From Moraxellaceae bacterium (GTDB lineage Bacteria; Pseudomonadota; Gammaproteobacteria; Pseudomonadales; Moraxellaceae), in assembly GCA_020697295.1 (NCBI GenBank), contig JAJFBF010000012.1, forward strand, positions 1 through 64,000: a stretch of 64,000 bases of DNA, given 5' to 3'. The position numbers and the translations under genes are program-made. The notes under the pieces are model-generated. The model did no database searches and was not told the origin of the DNA. It saw only the letters and a program-made list of their open reading frames with translations. Positions within the stretch are counted from its first letter, which is position 1. The number at the start of each line of letters is the position of its first letter. Positions 39,616 to 48,565 of the stretch are shown here, one piece after another.

Positions 39616-41511
39616 ATGTCCCGATTCGACAAAAATCCCTTCACGCTGAAAGACAACCAGCAGGAAGCAGCCCTGTTCCGGCGCCGCGCCACCGTGGCCT
39701 CGGTCTTCGTGCTGCTCATGTTCGTGTTGCTCTTCGCGCGTTACTTTCACCTGCAGGTGAACGAGTTCGACACGTATTCCACGTTGTCGGAGAACAACCG
39801 CGTCCATCTGGAGGCTATCTCCCCCCCGCGTGGCTTCATCTACGACCGCAAGGGCACCCTGCTCGCCGACAACCAGCCCACCTTCACGCTCACCGTGAAC
39901 CGCCAGCAGGTACCGGACATCGAGGCCACCCTGCAGCGCCTGGTGCCGGTGCTGCAGCTCACGCCCGACGACATCACGCGCTTCCGCAATCGCCTCAAGG
40001 TGACGCGCAAGTTCGAGGAAGTCCCGGTCAAGCTGCGCCTCTCGCACGACGACATCGCTCGCTATTCGGAAATGAAGCACGAACTGCAGGGCGTCACCAT
40101 CAACGTGGAGCTTTCGCGCTTCTATCCGCACGGTGACCTTTTCGCCCACGCCATCGGCTACGTGTCGCGCATTTCCGAGAAGGAGGAAGCAACGCTGGAC
40201 CCGGTGGAATATGCCGGCACCAACCTGATCGGCAAGATCGGCATCGAGAAATACTACGAGGCGCTGCTGCACGGCAAGGCCGGCTACCAGCACGTCGAAA
40301 CCAATGCCCATGGCAAGCTCATCCGCGTGCTCAAGCGCACGCCGCCGGTGCGCGGCAACGACCTCAACCTGCATCTCGACTACCAGCTGCAGAAGATCGC
40401 GCACGACCAGCTCGCCGGGCGGCGCGGCGCCGTGGTCGCCATCGACCCGACCACCGGCGGCGTGCTGGCCTTCGTCAGCAACCCGAGCTTTGATCCCAAC
40501 CACTTCGTGGCCGGCATTCCCTACAAGATCTACGCCGGCTACCGCGACCACCTCGACCGCCCGCTGTACAACCGCGCGCTGCAGGGCATCTATCCGCCGG
40601 GCTCCACCATCAAGCCCATGGCGGCCATGGGCGTGCTGCACTACGGGCTGGCCACCTGGCAATGGAGCCTAGCGGACCGCGGCTTCTTCACCCTGCCCGG
40701 CGACTCGCACCAGTTCCGCGACTGGAAGAAGGGCGGCCATGGCATGGTCGACATGCACAGGGCCATCGTGCAGTCCTGCGATACCTATTTCTACACAATG
40801 TCCGACCGCATGGGCGTCGATCGCTACCACGACTGGATGAAGCATTTCGGCTTCGGCGAGAAGACCGGGATCGACCTGGTGGACGAGAAGCGCGGCTCCC
40901 TGCCTTCGGTGGCCTGGAAGCGCGAGCGCCTGAAGGCGCCCTGGTATCGCGGCGAGATGATGTCGGTCGGCATCGGCCAGGGCTACTTCACGGCGACACC
41001 GCTGCAACTGGCCATGGCCACGGCCATCGTCGCCAACGGCGGCAACCACATCCGTCCGCACCTGCTGCGCACCACGACCGGCACACGGCCCTTCGCGGTG
41101 GTCAACCAGCCCGACTACCGGGTGCCCTTCAGCGGCAGTGCCGAGGACTGGGCGCTCATGCGCACCGCCATGCGCGACGTGGTCCACGGCGATGGCGGCA
41201 CGGCGCGCGCCACCGGCTACAAGATCAAGGGCTATGAAATGGCCGGCAAGACCGGGACGGCGCAGGTGAAGGGCATCAAGCAGGGCGCGAAGTACGACGA
41301 GAAGACCGTCGGCGAGCGCTTCTGGGACCACGCCTGGTTTGTCGGCTTTGCCCCGGCGGAGAACCCGCGCATCGCGGTCGCCGTGCTGGTCGAGAACGGC
41401 AAGCACGGCTCCAGCGTGGCGCCCATCGCCAAGGCCCTCTTCGACTACGAGATCATGGGCCTCCTGCCCCCGCCGCCGGCGCCGGTGGCGCCCACGGAGA
41501 CCGACGAGTGA
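39616..41511 (+). CDS. mrdA: Penicillin-binding protein 2 (elongation transpeptidase)
   Basis: A 631-residue class B PBP that cross-links peptidoglycan in the elongasome with RodA. One N-terminal membrane helix (about 28-46) precedes the pedestal domain (PPRGFIYDRKGTLLADN). The transpeptidase motifs are PGSTIKPM with S330 and K333, a SCD motif in VQSCDTYFY, and KTGTAQ. The sequence before the ATG lacks a Shine-Dalgarno. rodA overlaps its stop by 4 bp. Confidence 0.97.
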   Translation: MSRFDKNPFTLKDNQQEAALFRRRATVASVFVLLMFVLLFARYFHLQVNEFDTYSTLSENNRVHLEAISPPRGFIYDRKGTLLADNQPTFTLTVNRQQVPDIEATLQRLVPVLQLTPDDITRFRNRLKVTRKFEEVPVKLRLSHDDIARYSEMKHELQGVTINVELSRFYPHGDLFAHAIGYVSRISEKEEATLDPVEYAGTNLIGKIGIEKYYEALLHGKAGYQHVETNAHGKLIRVLKRTPPVRGNDLNLHLDYQLQKIAHDQLAGRRGAVVAIDPTTGGVLAFVSNPSFDPNHFVAGIPYKIYAGYRDHLDRPLYNRALQGIYPPGSTIKPMAAMGVLHYGLATWQWSLADRGFFTLPGDSHQFRDWKKGGHGMVDMHRAIVQSCDTYFYTMSDRMGVDRYHDWMKHFGFGEKTGIDLVDEKRGSLPSVAWKRERLKAPWYRGEMMSVGIGQGYFTATPLQLAMATAIVANGGNHIRPHLLRTTTGTRPFAVVNQPDYRVPFSGSAEDWALMRTAMRDVVHGDGGTARATGYKIKGYEMAGKTGTAQVKGIKQGAKYDEKTVGERFWDHAWFVGFAPAENPRIAVAVLVENGKHGSSVAPIAKALFDYEIMGLLPPPPAPVAPTETDE

Positions 41512-42653
41512 GTACCCAGGACCGTTTCCTCCGCCACATGCCGCGCGACGGCACCGGCTTCAAGCGCAAGTTCAATATCTGGCGGATCCTGCATCTGGAT
41601 CCGGTGCTGCTGGTGGCGCTGGTGATCACGGCGCTGCTCGGGCTTTTCGAGTTGTATTCCGCTTCCGGCCAGCACCTCGACATGACGCTCAAGCAGATGA
41701 TGAGCTTCAGCATAGGCCTGGGGGCGATGTTCGTGCTGGCGCAGATACCGCCGCGCACCTACCAGGCCCTCTCGCCCTGGTTCTATGCCATGGGTGTGGC
41801 GTCGCTGGTGGCGGTGGCCTTCTTTGGCGAAGTACGCCTGGGTGCGCAGCGCTGGCTCGACCTGCCCGGCATCGGCAGCGTGCAGCCTTCCGAATTCCTC
41901 AAGCTGGCGATGCCGATGATGCTGGCCTGGTTCCTCGCCGGCCGCGTGCTGCCGCCCTCGCTCGGTGTGGTCGGCGCCTCGCTGCTGCTGATCGGCATTC
42001 CCTGGATACTGATCGCCGAACAGCCCGACCTCGGCACCTCCATCCTGGTGGCGGCCAGCGGCATGTTCGTGCTCTTTCTTGCCGGCCTGCCGTGGTGGCT
42101 GATCGGCGGCTTTGCGGCCATCGTCGCCGCCTTTGCGCCCGTCGCCTGGACCTTCCTGCACGACTACCAGCGCCAGCGCATCCTGACGCTGATCGACCCC
42201 TCCTCCGATCCGCTGGGCACCGGCTGGAACATCATGCAGTCCAAGACCGCGATCGGCTCCGGCGGCGTCCTCGGCAAGGGCTGGCTGCACGGCACGCAGT
42301 CGCACCTCGAGTTCCTGCCGGAAGGCCACACCGACTTCATCATCGCCGCCTACTCCGAGGAATTCGGGCTGGTCGGCGTGCTGCTGCTGATGGTGCTGTA
42401 CCTGGTCATCATCGGCCGCGGCATCTTTATCGCCAGCACCGCACAGGACAGCTACAGTCGCCTGCTGGCCGGAGCGATTACGCTTTCGTTTTTCGTGTAC
42501 GTGTTCGTCAACATGGGCATGGTGAGCGGCATCCTGCCCGTGGTGGGGGTTCCGCTCCCCTTCGTGAGCTACGGCGGCACGGCCATCATCACGCTGATGT
42601 CCGGCTTCGGCATCCTGATGTCGATCCAGACCCACAAGAAACTCATCGGTTAA
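41508..42653 (+). CDS. rodA: Peptidoglycan glycosyltransferase RodA
   Basis: A 381-residue SEDS glycosyltransferase with about ten membrane helices. FLPEGHTDFIIAAYSEEFG is the catalytic loop region, EQPDLGTSILVAASG and GVPLPFVSYGGTAIIT the other SEDS signatures. It polymerises lipid II into glycan, paired with PBP2. It overlaps mrdA (ATGA). Confidence 0.97.
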   Translation: MSTQDRFLRHMPRDGTGFKRKFNIWRILHLDPVLLVALVITALLGLFELYSASGQHLDMTLKQMMSFSIGLGAMFVLAQIPPRTYQALSPWFYAMGVASLVAVAFFGEVRLGAQRWLDLPGIGSVQPSEFLKLAMPMMLAWFLAGRVLPPSLGVVGASLLLIGIPWILIAEQPDLGTSILVAASGMFVLFLAGLPWWLIGGFAAIVAAFAPVAWTFLHDYQRQRILTLIDPSSDPLGTGWNIMQSKTAIGSGGVLGKGWLHGTQSHLEFLPEGHTDFIIAAYSEEFGLVGVLLLMVLYLVIIGRGIFIASTAQDSYSRLLAGAITLSFFVYVFVNMGMVSGILPVVGVPLPFVSYGGTAIITLMSGFGILMSIQTHKKLIG

Positions 42654-42694
42654 GACCGCTCGCACGCCGGGCGGTCCGGAAAGGACGCAATCCC

Positions 42695-43795
42695 ATGTTG
42701 AAATCCCTGCTCTGTTTTTTCATCAGCAGCCTGTGCGTGCCGACACCCGCGCAGGCCGGCGGCGACTTCATGGCCTACGAGGAGCTGCGCGGTGTCATCG
42801 AGCAGCTCGAGCGCGACAAGGTGTATGCGCCAGGCGAGCTGGACACGCTCTTTGCCGAGGTCGCGCGTGACGAGGGCGTACTGAAGGCCATTGCCCGTCC
42901 GGCGGAAGGCACGAAGGAGTGGCGGGATTACCGCCCCATCTTCATGACGCAGGAGCGCGTGCAGAAGGGCGTGGCGTTCTGGCAACAGCATGCCGCCGTG
43001 ATCGCGCGTGCCGAGCAGACGTATGGGGTGCCGGGGGAAATGATCGTCGCCATCCTTGGCGTGGAAACCCGCTACGGCGCCAACAAGGGCCGCAACCGGG
43101 TGGTCGATGCGCTGGCGACGCTGGGCTTCGACTACCCGCCGCGCGCCCCCTTCTTCCGCAAGGAGCTGCGCGAATTCCTCGTGCTCGCCAAGGAAAACAA
43201 GCTGGACCCGCTCAGCACCTACGGCTCCTATGCCGGCGCCATGGGCTATCCGCAATTCATGCCCTCGAGCTGGCGCAACCTGGCCGTGGACTTCGATGGC
43301 GACGGTCGCCGCGACCTCATCGACAACCCGGTGGACGCCATTGGCTCGATTGCCAACTACTTCAAGGCCAACGGCTGGAAAACCGGTGAACCGGTGGTAG
43401 CGCGCGCGCAGATCATCAACCAGGACTACGACAGCATCCTGCACAAGGACCTCGGCACCAACAGCACACTGGAGCAGATCGCCCGCAAGGGCCTGGTCCC
43501 GCGCGAACCCGGCACCTACCTGGCGTCGGCGCCGGCCTCCGCCATCCGCCTGCAGGGCGATAACGGCGGCGAGTTCTGGCTGGCCTTTACAAACTTCTAT
43601 GTGATCACTAAATACAATCGTAGCCTGCTGTATGCGATGGCCGCCTGGCAGCTCAGCGAGGAACTGAAGGTCGCCTATGCCCAGGCACTGGCGCAACCCG
43701 CACAGCCGGCCTTGCCGGACGCAACGCTGCCGGCGGCGCCTGCCACGCCCGCACTGCCGCCAGCGGTGACACCCGCCGCCGCGCCGGCGGCCTGA
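42695..43795 (+). CDS. mltB: Lytic murein transglycosylase B
   Basis: A 366-residue periplasmic MltB-family enzyme. The signal peptide (FFISSLCVPTPAQAGG) has a cysteine but no clear lipobox, so it is probably soluble, unlike E. coli MltB. GVETRYG holds the catalytic glutamate, and AGAMGYPQFMPSSWRN and DGRRDLIDNPVDAIGSIANY, positions about 210-229, are family signatures. A 35-residue Pro/Ala tail ends it. The start lies 42 bp after rodA with GGAAAGGA before ATG 42695. Confidence 0.95.
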   Translation: MLKSLLCFFISSLCVPTPAQAGGDFMAYEELRGVIEQLERDKVYAPGELDTLFAEVARDEGVLKAIARPAEGTKEWRDYRPIFMTQERVQKGVAFWQQHAAVIARAEQTYGVPGEMIVAILGVETRYGANKGRNRVVDALATLGFDYPPRAPFFRKELREFLVLAKENKLDPLSTYGSYAGAMGYPQFMPSSWRNLAVDFDGDGRRDLIDNPVDAIGSIANYFKANGWKTGEPVVARAQIINQDYDSILHKDLGTNSTLEQIARKGLVPREPGTYLASAPASAIRLQGDNGGEFWLAFTNFYVITKYNRSLLYAMAAWQLSEELKVAYAQALAQPAQPALPDATLPAAPATPALPPAVTPAAAPAA

Positions 43796-43881
43796 GGCAG
43801 GCGCTGGCGACATGCCAGCCAGCCGGCGGCCTCCCTCCGGAGCCGCCGGCGGTCATAACAATAACCGCGAGGGACACTGTC

Positions 43882-44793
43882 ATGGCACGAACGCTCCAGG
43901 GGCCCCTGCTGGCCCTGCTGACCCTGACCCTTGTCGCCTGCGCCCCCGCGCCCCGCGTCAATCCCATCACCCGCCTGCCGCCGCAGACAAAGCCGGTGCC
44001 ACCCCCGGACAAGATGCCGGCCTTCGGCACGGACGAATTCAACCGTATCAAGGACGCCTATCCGGAGGCGCCGCCCGACGTGAGCGCAGTGCCGGATGCC
44101 GAGCCGGTGGCCGAGCCGCGCGCCAAATACGGCAACCGCAGCCCCTATACAGTGCTGGGCGAAACCTATGTGCTGCTGCCCTCCGCCAAGGGCTATCGCG
44201 CCACCGGCAAGGCCTCCTGGTATGGCAAGAAGTTCCACGGCCTGCGCACTTCGAGTGGCGAGCGCTATGACATGTACAAGATGACGGCGGCGCACCGCAC
44301 CCTACCCCTGCCGAGTTATGTGCGCGTGACCAACCTGGCCAACAGCCGCAGCGTGATCGTCAAGGTCAATGACCGCGGCCCGTTCCACTCCGAGCGCATC
44401 ATGGACCTGTCCTATGCCGCCGCCGCGCGCCTCGACATCCTCAAGAGCGGCACCGGCTATATGCGCCTCGAGGCCATCGACCCCGCCGAATACCAGGCCA
44501 GCCTGCCCCGCAAGAGCAAGGGCAAGGCGGCGCCGGCCCCAGCCACGGCAGCGGCGCCGGGACCGGCGCGATTCTTTGTGCAGGTCGGCGCCTTCAGCGA
44601 GGCCGCCAATGCCGCCGCGCTGCAATCGCGCCTGATCGACCTGGTCTATGCCCCCATCGGCATCGCCAACAGCGGCTCGCCGGCGGTGAACCGCGTGCAG
44701 ATCGGCCCTTTTTTCACGCGCGAGGATGCCGAGCAGGTGTCCCGCATCATTCGTGAAAACGACCTTGGCTTGCCCATCGTGGTAGCGCGCTGA
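43882..44793 (+). CDS. rlpA: Septal ring lytic transglycosylase RlpA, lipoprotein with SPOR domain
   Basis: A 303-residue outer-membrane lipoprotein (lipobox LVAC, Cys20). The double-psi beta-barrel domain has KASWYGKKFHGLRTSSGERYD (about 112-132), MTAAHRTLPLPSYVRVTN and VNDRGPFHSERIMDLSYAAA, with the catalytic aspartate in NDRGP. A Lys/Ala/Pro linker leads to a C-terminal SPOR domain (about 228-303) that binds denuded glycan at the septum. It follows mltB by 86 bp, which include a GC-rich hairpin near 43822-43851 with no T run. Confidence 0.95.
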   Translation: MARTLQGPLLALLTLTLVACAPAPRVNPITRLPPQTKPVPPPDKMPAFGTDEFNRIKDAYPEAPPDVSAVPDAEPVAEPRAKYGNRSPYTVLGETYVLLPSAKGYRATGKASWYGKKFHGLRTSSGERYDMYKMTAAHRTLPLPSYVRVTNLANSRSVIVKVNDRGPFHSERIMDLSYAAAARLDILKSGTGYMRLEAIDPAEYQASLPRKSKGKAAPAPATAAAPGPARFFVQVGAFSEAANAAALQSRLIDLVYAPIGIANSGSPAVNRVQIGPFFTREDAEQVSRIIRENDLGLPIVVAR

Positions 44794-44827
44794 GAAACGG
44801 CCCCATCCACCCAAAGGAACTTGTCCC

Positions 44828-45661
44828 ATGTGGAGCCTGCTGGAGTTTTTCCCTGAGGATTTCCAGATCAGCATCCTCGATATCGGTGCCGCGCTCGGCG
44901 AACGGCCCTCCTATCAGGGGCTCATCGATGCCGGCCGGGCCCGTCTCATCGGCTTCGAACCCGATGCCGTCGAATGCGAACGCCTGAATCGCGAGTACGG
45001 CCCCCCCCACCGGTTTTTCCAGCATTTTGCGGGAGATGGCCAGGCAGCCACCTTTCACGAGACCAACTGGTCCCTCACCGGCTCCCTGTTCGAACCCAAT
45101 ACCGCTCTTCTGGAGAAATTCCAGAACCTTTCAGAGTTGACGACCCCTGTCGCACAGCATCCGGTCAGCACTTTCCGTATTGATGACATTGCGGAGATCG
45201 ACGACATTGATTTTATCAAGATCGATGTACAAGGCAGCGAACTGGCCGTCCTCCAGAATGCCCTGCGCGCCCTTCACCACTCGCTACTCATCCATACGGA
45301 GGTGGAGTTCCTGGAGCTCTACAAAGGACAACCCCTGTTCGCCGACGTGGACCGGTTCCTGCGCAAGCAGGGCTTCCAGTTCCATGCCTTCAACGGACTC
45401 GCTGGCCGCGCATTCAAACCCCTGGTAGTCAACGGCAACATCAGCGCCCCTATCCGGCAGATCTTGTGGTCTGATGTCCTGTATGTTCGCGACTGGATGC
45501 ATCTTGATGACTTGTCTCCGGAGAAACTGCGCAATTACGCCATCCTGGCGCATGACGTGCTGCACTCAATGGACCTTGCCCATCTGGTGCTGGCTGCCCT
45601 GGACCGGCAACGCGGCAGCGCACTGGCGCCGGCCTATTTGCTGCGCCTGATGGCGAAATAG
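44828..45661 (+). CDS. FkbM family methyltransferase
   Basis: A 277-residue protein. ISILDIGAALGERPSY is the SAM-binding motif I, LIGFEPDAVECERLN the acidic strand, and IDFIKIDVQGSELAVLQNA the FkbM signature. FkbM enzymes O-methylate sugars, polyketides or glycans, but no glycan cluster is near. Its codon use looks less GC-biased than its neighbours, and it opens the 15-kb segment that separates rlpA from dacA, so it may be acquired. AAAGGA precedes ATG 44828. Confidence 0.85.
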   Translation: MWSLLEFFPEDFQISILDIGAALGERPSYQGLIDAGRARLIGFEPDAVECERLNREYGPPHRFFQHFAGDGQAATFHETNWSLTGSLFEPNTALLEKFQNLSELTTPVAQHPVSTFRIDDIAEIDDIDFIKIDVQGSELAVLQNALRALHHSLLIHTEVEFLELYKGQPLFADVDRFLRKQGFQFHAFNGLAGRAFKPLVVNGNISAPIRQILWSDVLYVRDWMHLDDLSPEKLRNYAILAHDVLHSMDLAHLVLAALDRQRGSALAPAYLLRLMAK

Positions 45662-45744
45662 TCGCCCCGGGCCATAAGCAGGGACAGAGCGCCAGGAGCG
45701 ACAGGCCCACAGTGCCGGCGCCTGTAGCCGGGAGACGCGTAAGA

Positions 45745-47094
45745 ATGATGAATCCATCCCTTCGACTGCTGCTGTGCATCCTCCTGTCCGCCCTCGCCTG
45801 GAGTGCTGCGCCCGGCCCCCAGGACCTGCGCCTTGGCCTTGCGCTGCTGACGCTGATCGGCAGCCTGTGGATGACGCAGGCACTCGACATCACCGTCACC
45901 GCATTGCTGGTGCCGCTGCTGGCCTCGCTCACCGGCCTGCTCGAGCCGAAGTCGGCGCTGGCCGCCTTTGCCAACCCCATCATCTTTCTTTTCCTGGGCG
46001 GCTTTGCGCTGGCCACGGCGCTGCAACGGCACGGCCTCGACCGTGAGCTGGCCTACCAGGTGCTGCGCCGTGCCGGCGGCCGCCCGCGTCGGGCCGCCTG
46101 GCTGCTGTTCGCGCTGACCGCCTTCCTGTCGATGTGGATCAGCAATACCGCCACCGCCGCGCTGATGCTGCCGCTGGCGCTGGGGCTGATGAGCGGCCGG
46201 GACGGGGACGCCGATGCCGAGGCCGTCCAGCGCGACCGTATCTATCTCCTGCTCGGGGTCGCCTATGCGGCCAGCATCGGCGGCCTCGGCACGCTGGTCG
46301 GCAGCCCGCCCAACGCCATCGCCGCCGCCCAGGCCGGCATCGGCTTCGCGGAGTGGCTGAGCTATGGTCTGCCGCTCGTGTTCATCCTGATGCCCCTGCT
46401 CGTGCTGGTGCTGACACTGGTGCTGCGTCCTCGCCTGGAGGGCGTCATCCAGCAGACCACCAGAGAATTCACCTGGACCCGCGAGCGCCGGCTCACCGTG
46501 CTTATCTTCCTGTTGACGGCCGCCGGCTGGATCGGGGGCGCGCCCCTGGCGCAGTGGCTGGGCATCAAGGCCGACAGCGACACTCTGGTCGCGCTCGCCG
46601 CCATTGTGGCACTGGTGGCCACGCGCACGCTGAGCTGGGAGGAAGCCGAACGCGGCACCCAGTGGGGGATCCTGCTGCTGTTCGGCGGCGGCCTGGCGCT
46701 GGGCCTGGTCATGGAAAAAAGCGGTGCCAGTGTCTTCCTGGCGCATGGGGTGCTGGGGCTGGTGAAGGACGCGCCGCTGCTGCTGCTGTTGCCGATGGTG
46801 CTGACCTTCATCGTCTTCCTGAGCGAACTGGCCAGCAACACCGCGGTGGCCGCGCTGATGGTGCCGGTATTCCTGGGCATGGCGGGCAGCCTCGGCCTGT
46901 CGCCCGAGGCGATGGCGGTAGCCATCGCAGCCGCGGCCTCCTGCGGCTTCATGCTGCCGGTCGCCACGCCGCCCAACGCCCTGGTGTTCGGCACCGGCCT
47001 GGTGCCGCAGGCGCAGATGATGCGCGCCGGCTTCCTGCTCAACCTGGTCTGTATCGCCACCATTTCGGTGGCGGCCCTGATCTGGTTGGGCTGA
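45745..47094 (+). CDS. SLC13 (DASS) family sodium/anion symporter
   Basis: A 449-residue membrane transporter with about 11 helices. The paired substrate/sodium motifs MWISNTATAALMLPLA and ELASNTAVAALMVPV (SNT in inverted repeats) are diagnostic of the divalent-anion symporters. GTLVGSPPNAIAAAQAG and ATPPNALVFGTG are the linked re-entrant loops. The anion (dicarboxylate, sulfate or phosphate) cannot be read. The ATG pair 45745/45748 are both possible starts. The next gene starts 8 bp after its stop. Confidence 0.92.
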   Translation: MMNPSLRLLLCILLSALAWSAAPGPQDLRLGLALLTLIGSLWMTQALDITVTALLVPLLASLTGLLEPKSALAAFANPIIFLFLGGFALATALQRHGLDRELAYQVLRRAGGRPRRAAWLLFALTAFLSMWISNTATAALMLPLALGLMSGRDGDADAEAVQRDRIYLLLGVAYAASIGGLGTLVGSPPNAIAAAQAGIGFAEWLSYGLPLVFILMPLLVLVLTLVLRPRLEGVIQQTTREFTWTRERRLTVLIFLLTAAGWIGGAPLAQWLGIKADSDTLVALAAIVALVATRTLSWEEAERGTQWGILLLFGGGLALGLVMEKSGASVFLAHGVLGLVKDAPLLLLLPMVLTFIVFLSELASNTAVAALMVPVFLGMAGSLGLSPEAMAVAIAAAASCGFMLPVATPPNALVFGTGLVPQAQMMRAGFLLNLVCIATISVAALIWLG

Positions 47095-47102
47095 GAACCG
47101 CC

Positions 47103-48020
47103 ATGTCCGATGCCCTTTACCTTTTCATCGGCGTACTCTGCGCCGCCATCGGCGGCGAGCTGTTTGTGCGCGGCATCGTCGGCATGGCGCAGTGGGCGCG
47201 CATCGCTCCCGCCATCGTGGCCGCCACGGTGGCGGCCTTCGCCACCTCCAGCCCCGAGCTGTCCGTCGCGATCAATGCCGCCAGCGCCGGCCATCCCGCC
47301 ATCGCGCTGGGCGACGCCCTGGGCAGCAATGTCGTCAACATCGCCCTCATCCTGGGCATCGTGCTGCTGATCGCGGAAATGCGCAGCAGCCGCGACAGCC
47401 TGCGCCGGGATTTCCCGACCGCGCTGGTAGTCCCCGGGGTCATGGCCATCCTGCTGCTGGACGGCCTGCTGTCCAGGTTCGACGCCGTGCTGATGCTGGG
47501 CCTGTTCCTGCTGTGGCTGCGCGCATCCGCCCAGGCGGCCCTGCGCCATCGCGACGTGGAAGCCGCCGAGGCCGTGCCCCACGGGGCCGTGATCGTGCTC
47601 TGCGCAGGCGCCGGGCTGGCCCTCCTGGTGGGCGCCGGCTACCTCATCGTCACCGGCGCCAGCGGCCTCGCCACCACGCTCGGCATGGACCCCTTCCTGG
47701 TCGGCGCACTCGTGGTGGCGGCCGGCACCTCCACGCCGGAGCTGGTCACGGCCCTGGTGGCCCGACTGCGCGGGCATGCCGACGTAAGCCTGGGCACCCT
47801 GCTCGGCAGCAATATCTTCAACGGGCTGTTCATTGTGCCGGTGGCCGTGCTGATCCATCCCATCAACGTGCCGGTCAGTGCTGTGAAAGCCTCGCTGCTC
47901 TTCGGCCTCGTCGCCACCGTGCTGGTCTATCCGGTAGGCGATGGCATCCTGGGCCGCCGCCGCGGCCTGGCGCTGCTGGCGACATATGCGGCGTTCGTGG
48001 TTGTACTGCTGCAGGGCTAG
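47103..48020 (+). CDS. CaCA family calcium/cation antiporter (YrbG-like)
   Basis: A 305-residue membrane protein of the K+-independent Ca2+/Na+ exchanger type. The two alpha-repeats are visible: ATVAAFATSSPELSVAINAA with ALGDALGSNVVNIALILG, and VVAAGTSTPELVTALVA with LGTLLGSNIFNGLFIVP. Each holds the acidic residue of the ion site. It lies 8 bp after the SLC13 gene and is convergent with nirD (31-bp gap). Confidence 0.92.
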   Translation: MSDALYLFIGVLCAAIGGELFVRGIVGMAQWARIAPAIVAATVAAFATSSPELSVAINAASAGHPAIALGDALGSNVVNIALILGIVLLIAEMRSSRDSLRRDFPTALVVPGVMAILLLDGLLSRFDAVLMLGLFLLWLRASAQAALRHRDVEAAEAVPHGAVIVLCAGAGLALLVGAGYLIVTGASGLATTLGMDPFLVGALVVAAGTSTPELVTALVARLRGHADVSLGTLLGSNIFNGLFIVPVAVLIHPINVPVSAVKASLLFGLVATVLVYPVGDGILGRRRGLALLATYAAFVVVLLQG

Positions 48021-48051
48021 CCATCTCCGGTGCGGCCCGGCCTTTCCGGCG

Positions 48052-48402
48052 TCAGGCCAGCACGCAGACCCGACCTTCGCTCACCTGCACCGCCCACACC
48101 GGCAGGCGCACGCTGGCATCCTCCAGGCACTCGCCGGTGGCGAGATCGAAATGCTGCTTGTACAGCGGCGAGGCCACCACCTTGCGCCCCTTAAGGTCGC
48201 CGGTGAGGCCGCGCGAAATCACGTTGGCCCCGGAAAAGGGATCGTGGTTGCCAACGGCGAAGATGGCGCCGTCGCGCAGGCGGAACAGCGCCACCTGCTG
48301 GCCATTCACCAGGGCACAGACGCCCAGCCCGGGCTTGAGGTCGTCAAGCGCACAGATGTCGACAGCCTGGAGGGGTTCGGCAAGGTTGCTGCGAGCGTTC
48401 AT
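48052..48402 (-). CDS. nirD: Assimilatory nitrite reductase small subunit NirD
   Basis: A 116-residue Rieske-fold protein that lacks the Cys/His cluster ligands, as NirD subunits do. VALFRLRDGAIFAVGNHDPFSGANVISRG (positions about 37-65) and VVASPLYKQHFDLATGECLED are the conserved blocks. It pairs with NirB to reduce nitrite to ammonium with NADH. CGAGGAGAA precedes ATG 48402. It is 163 bp after nirB; that gap has a hairpin with one bulge (48421-48446). Confidence 0.93.
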   Translation of the reverse strand: MNARSNLAEPLQAVDICALDDLKPGLGVCALVNGQQVALFRLRDGAIFAVGNHDPFSGANVISRGLTGDLKGRKVVASPLYKQHFDLATGECLEDASVRLPVWAVQVSEGRVCVLA

Positions 48403-48565
48403 TCAGTTCTCCTCGGGAGGCCGGCTACGCAGGTGCGTAGAGCCGGGATGGAAATGTGTCCGGGCAGGATCCGGATGTGGAGCGAAAACCCGGAGGCGGG
48501 CACGGGAACTGCGCCGCCCACCGCACCGCGGCACTGCAGCACAGGTCCCGCGCCGGGCCAGGTGG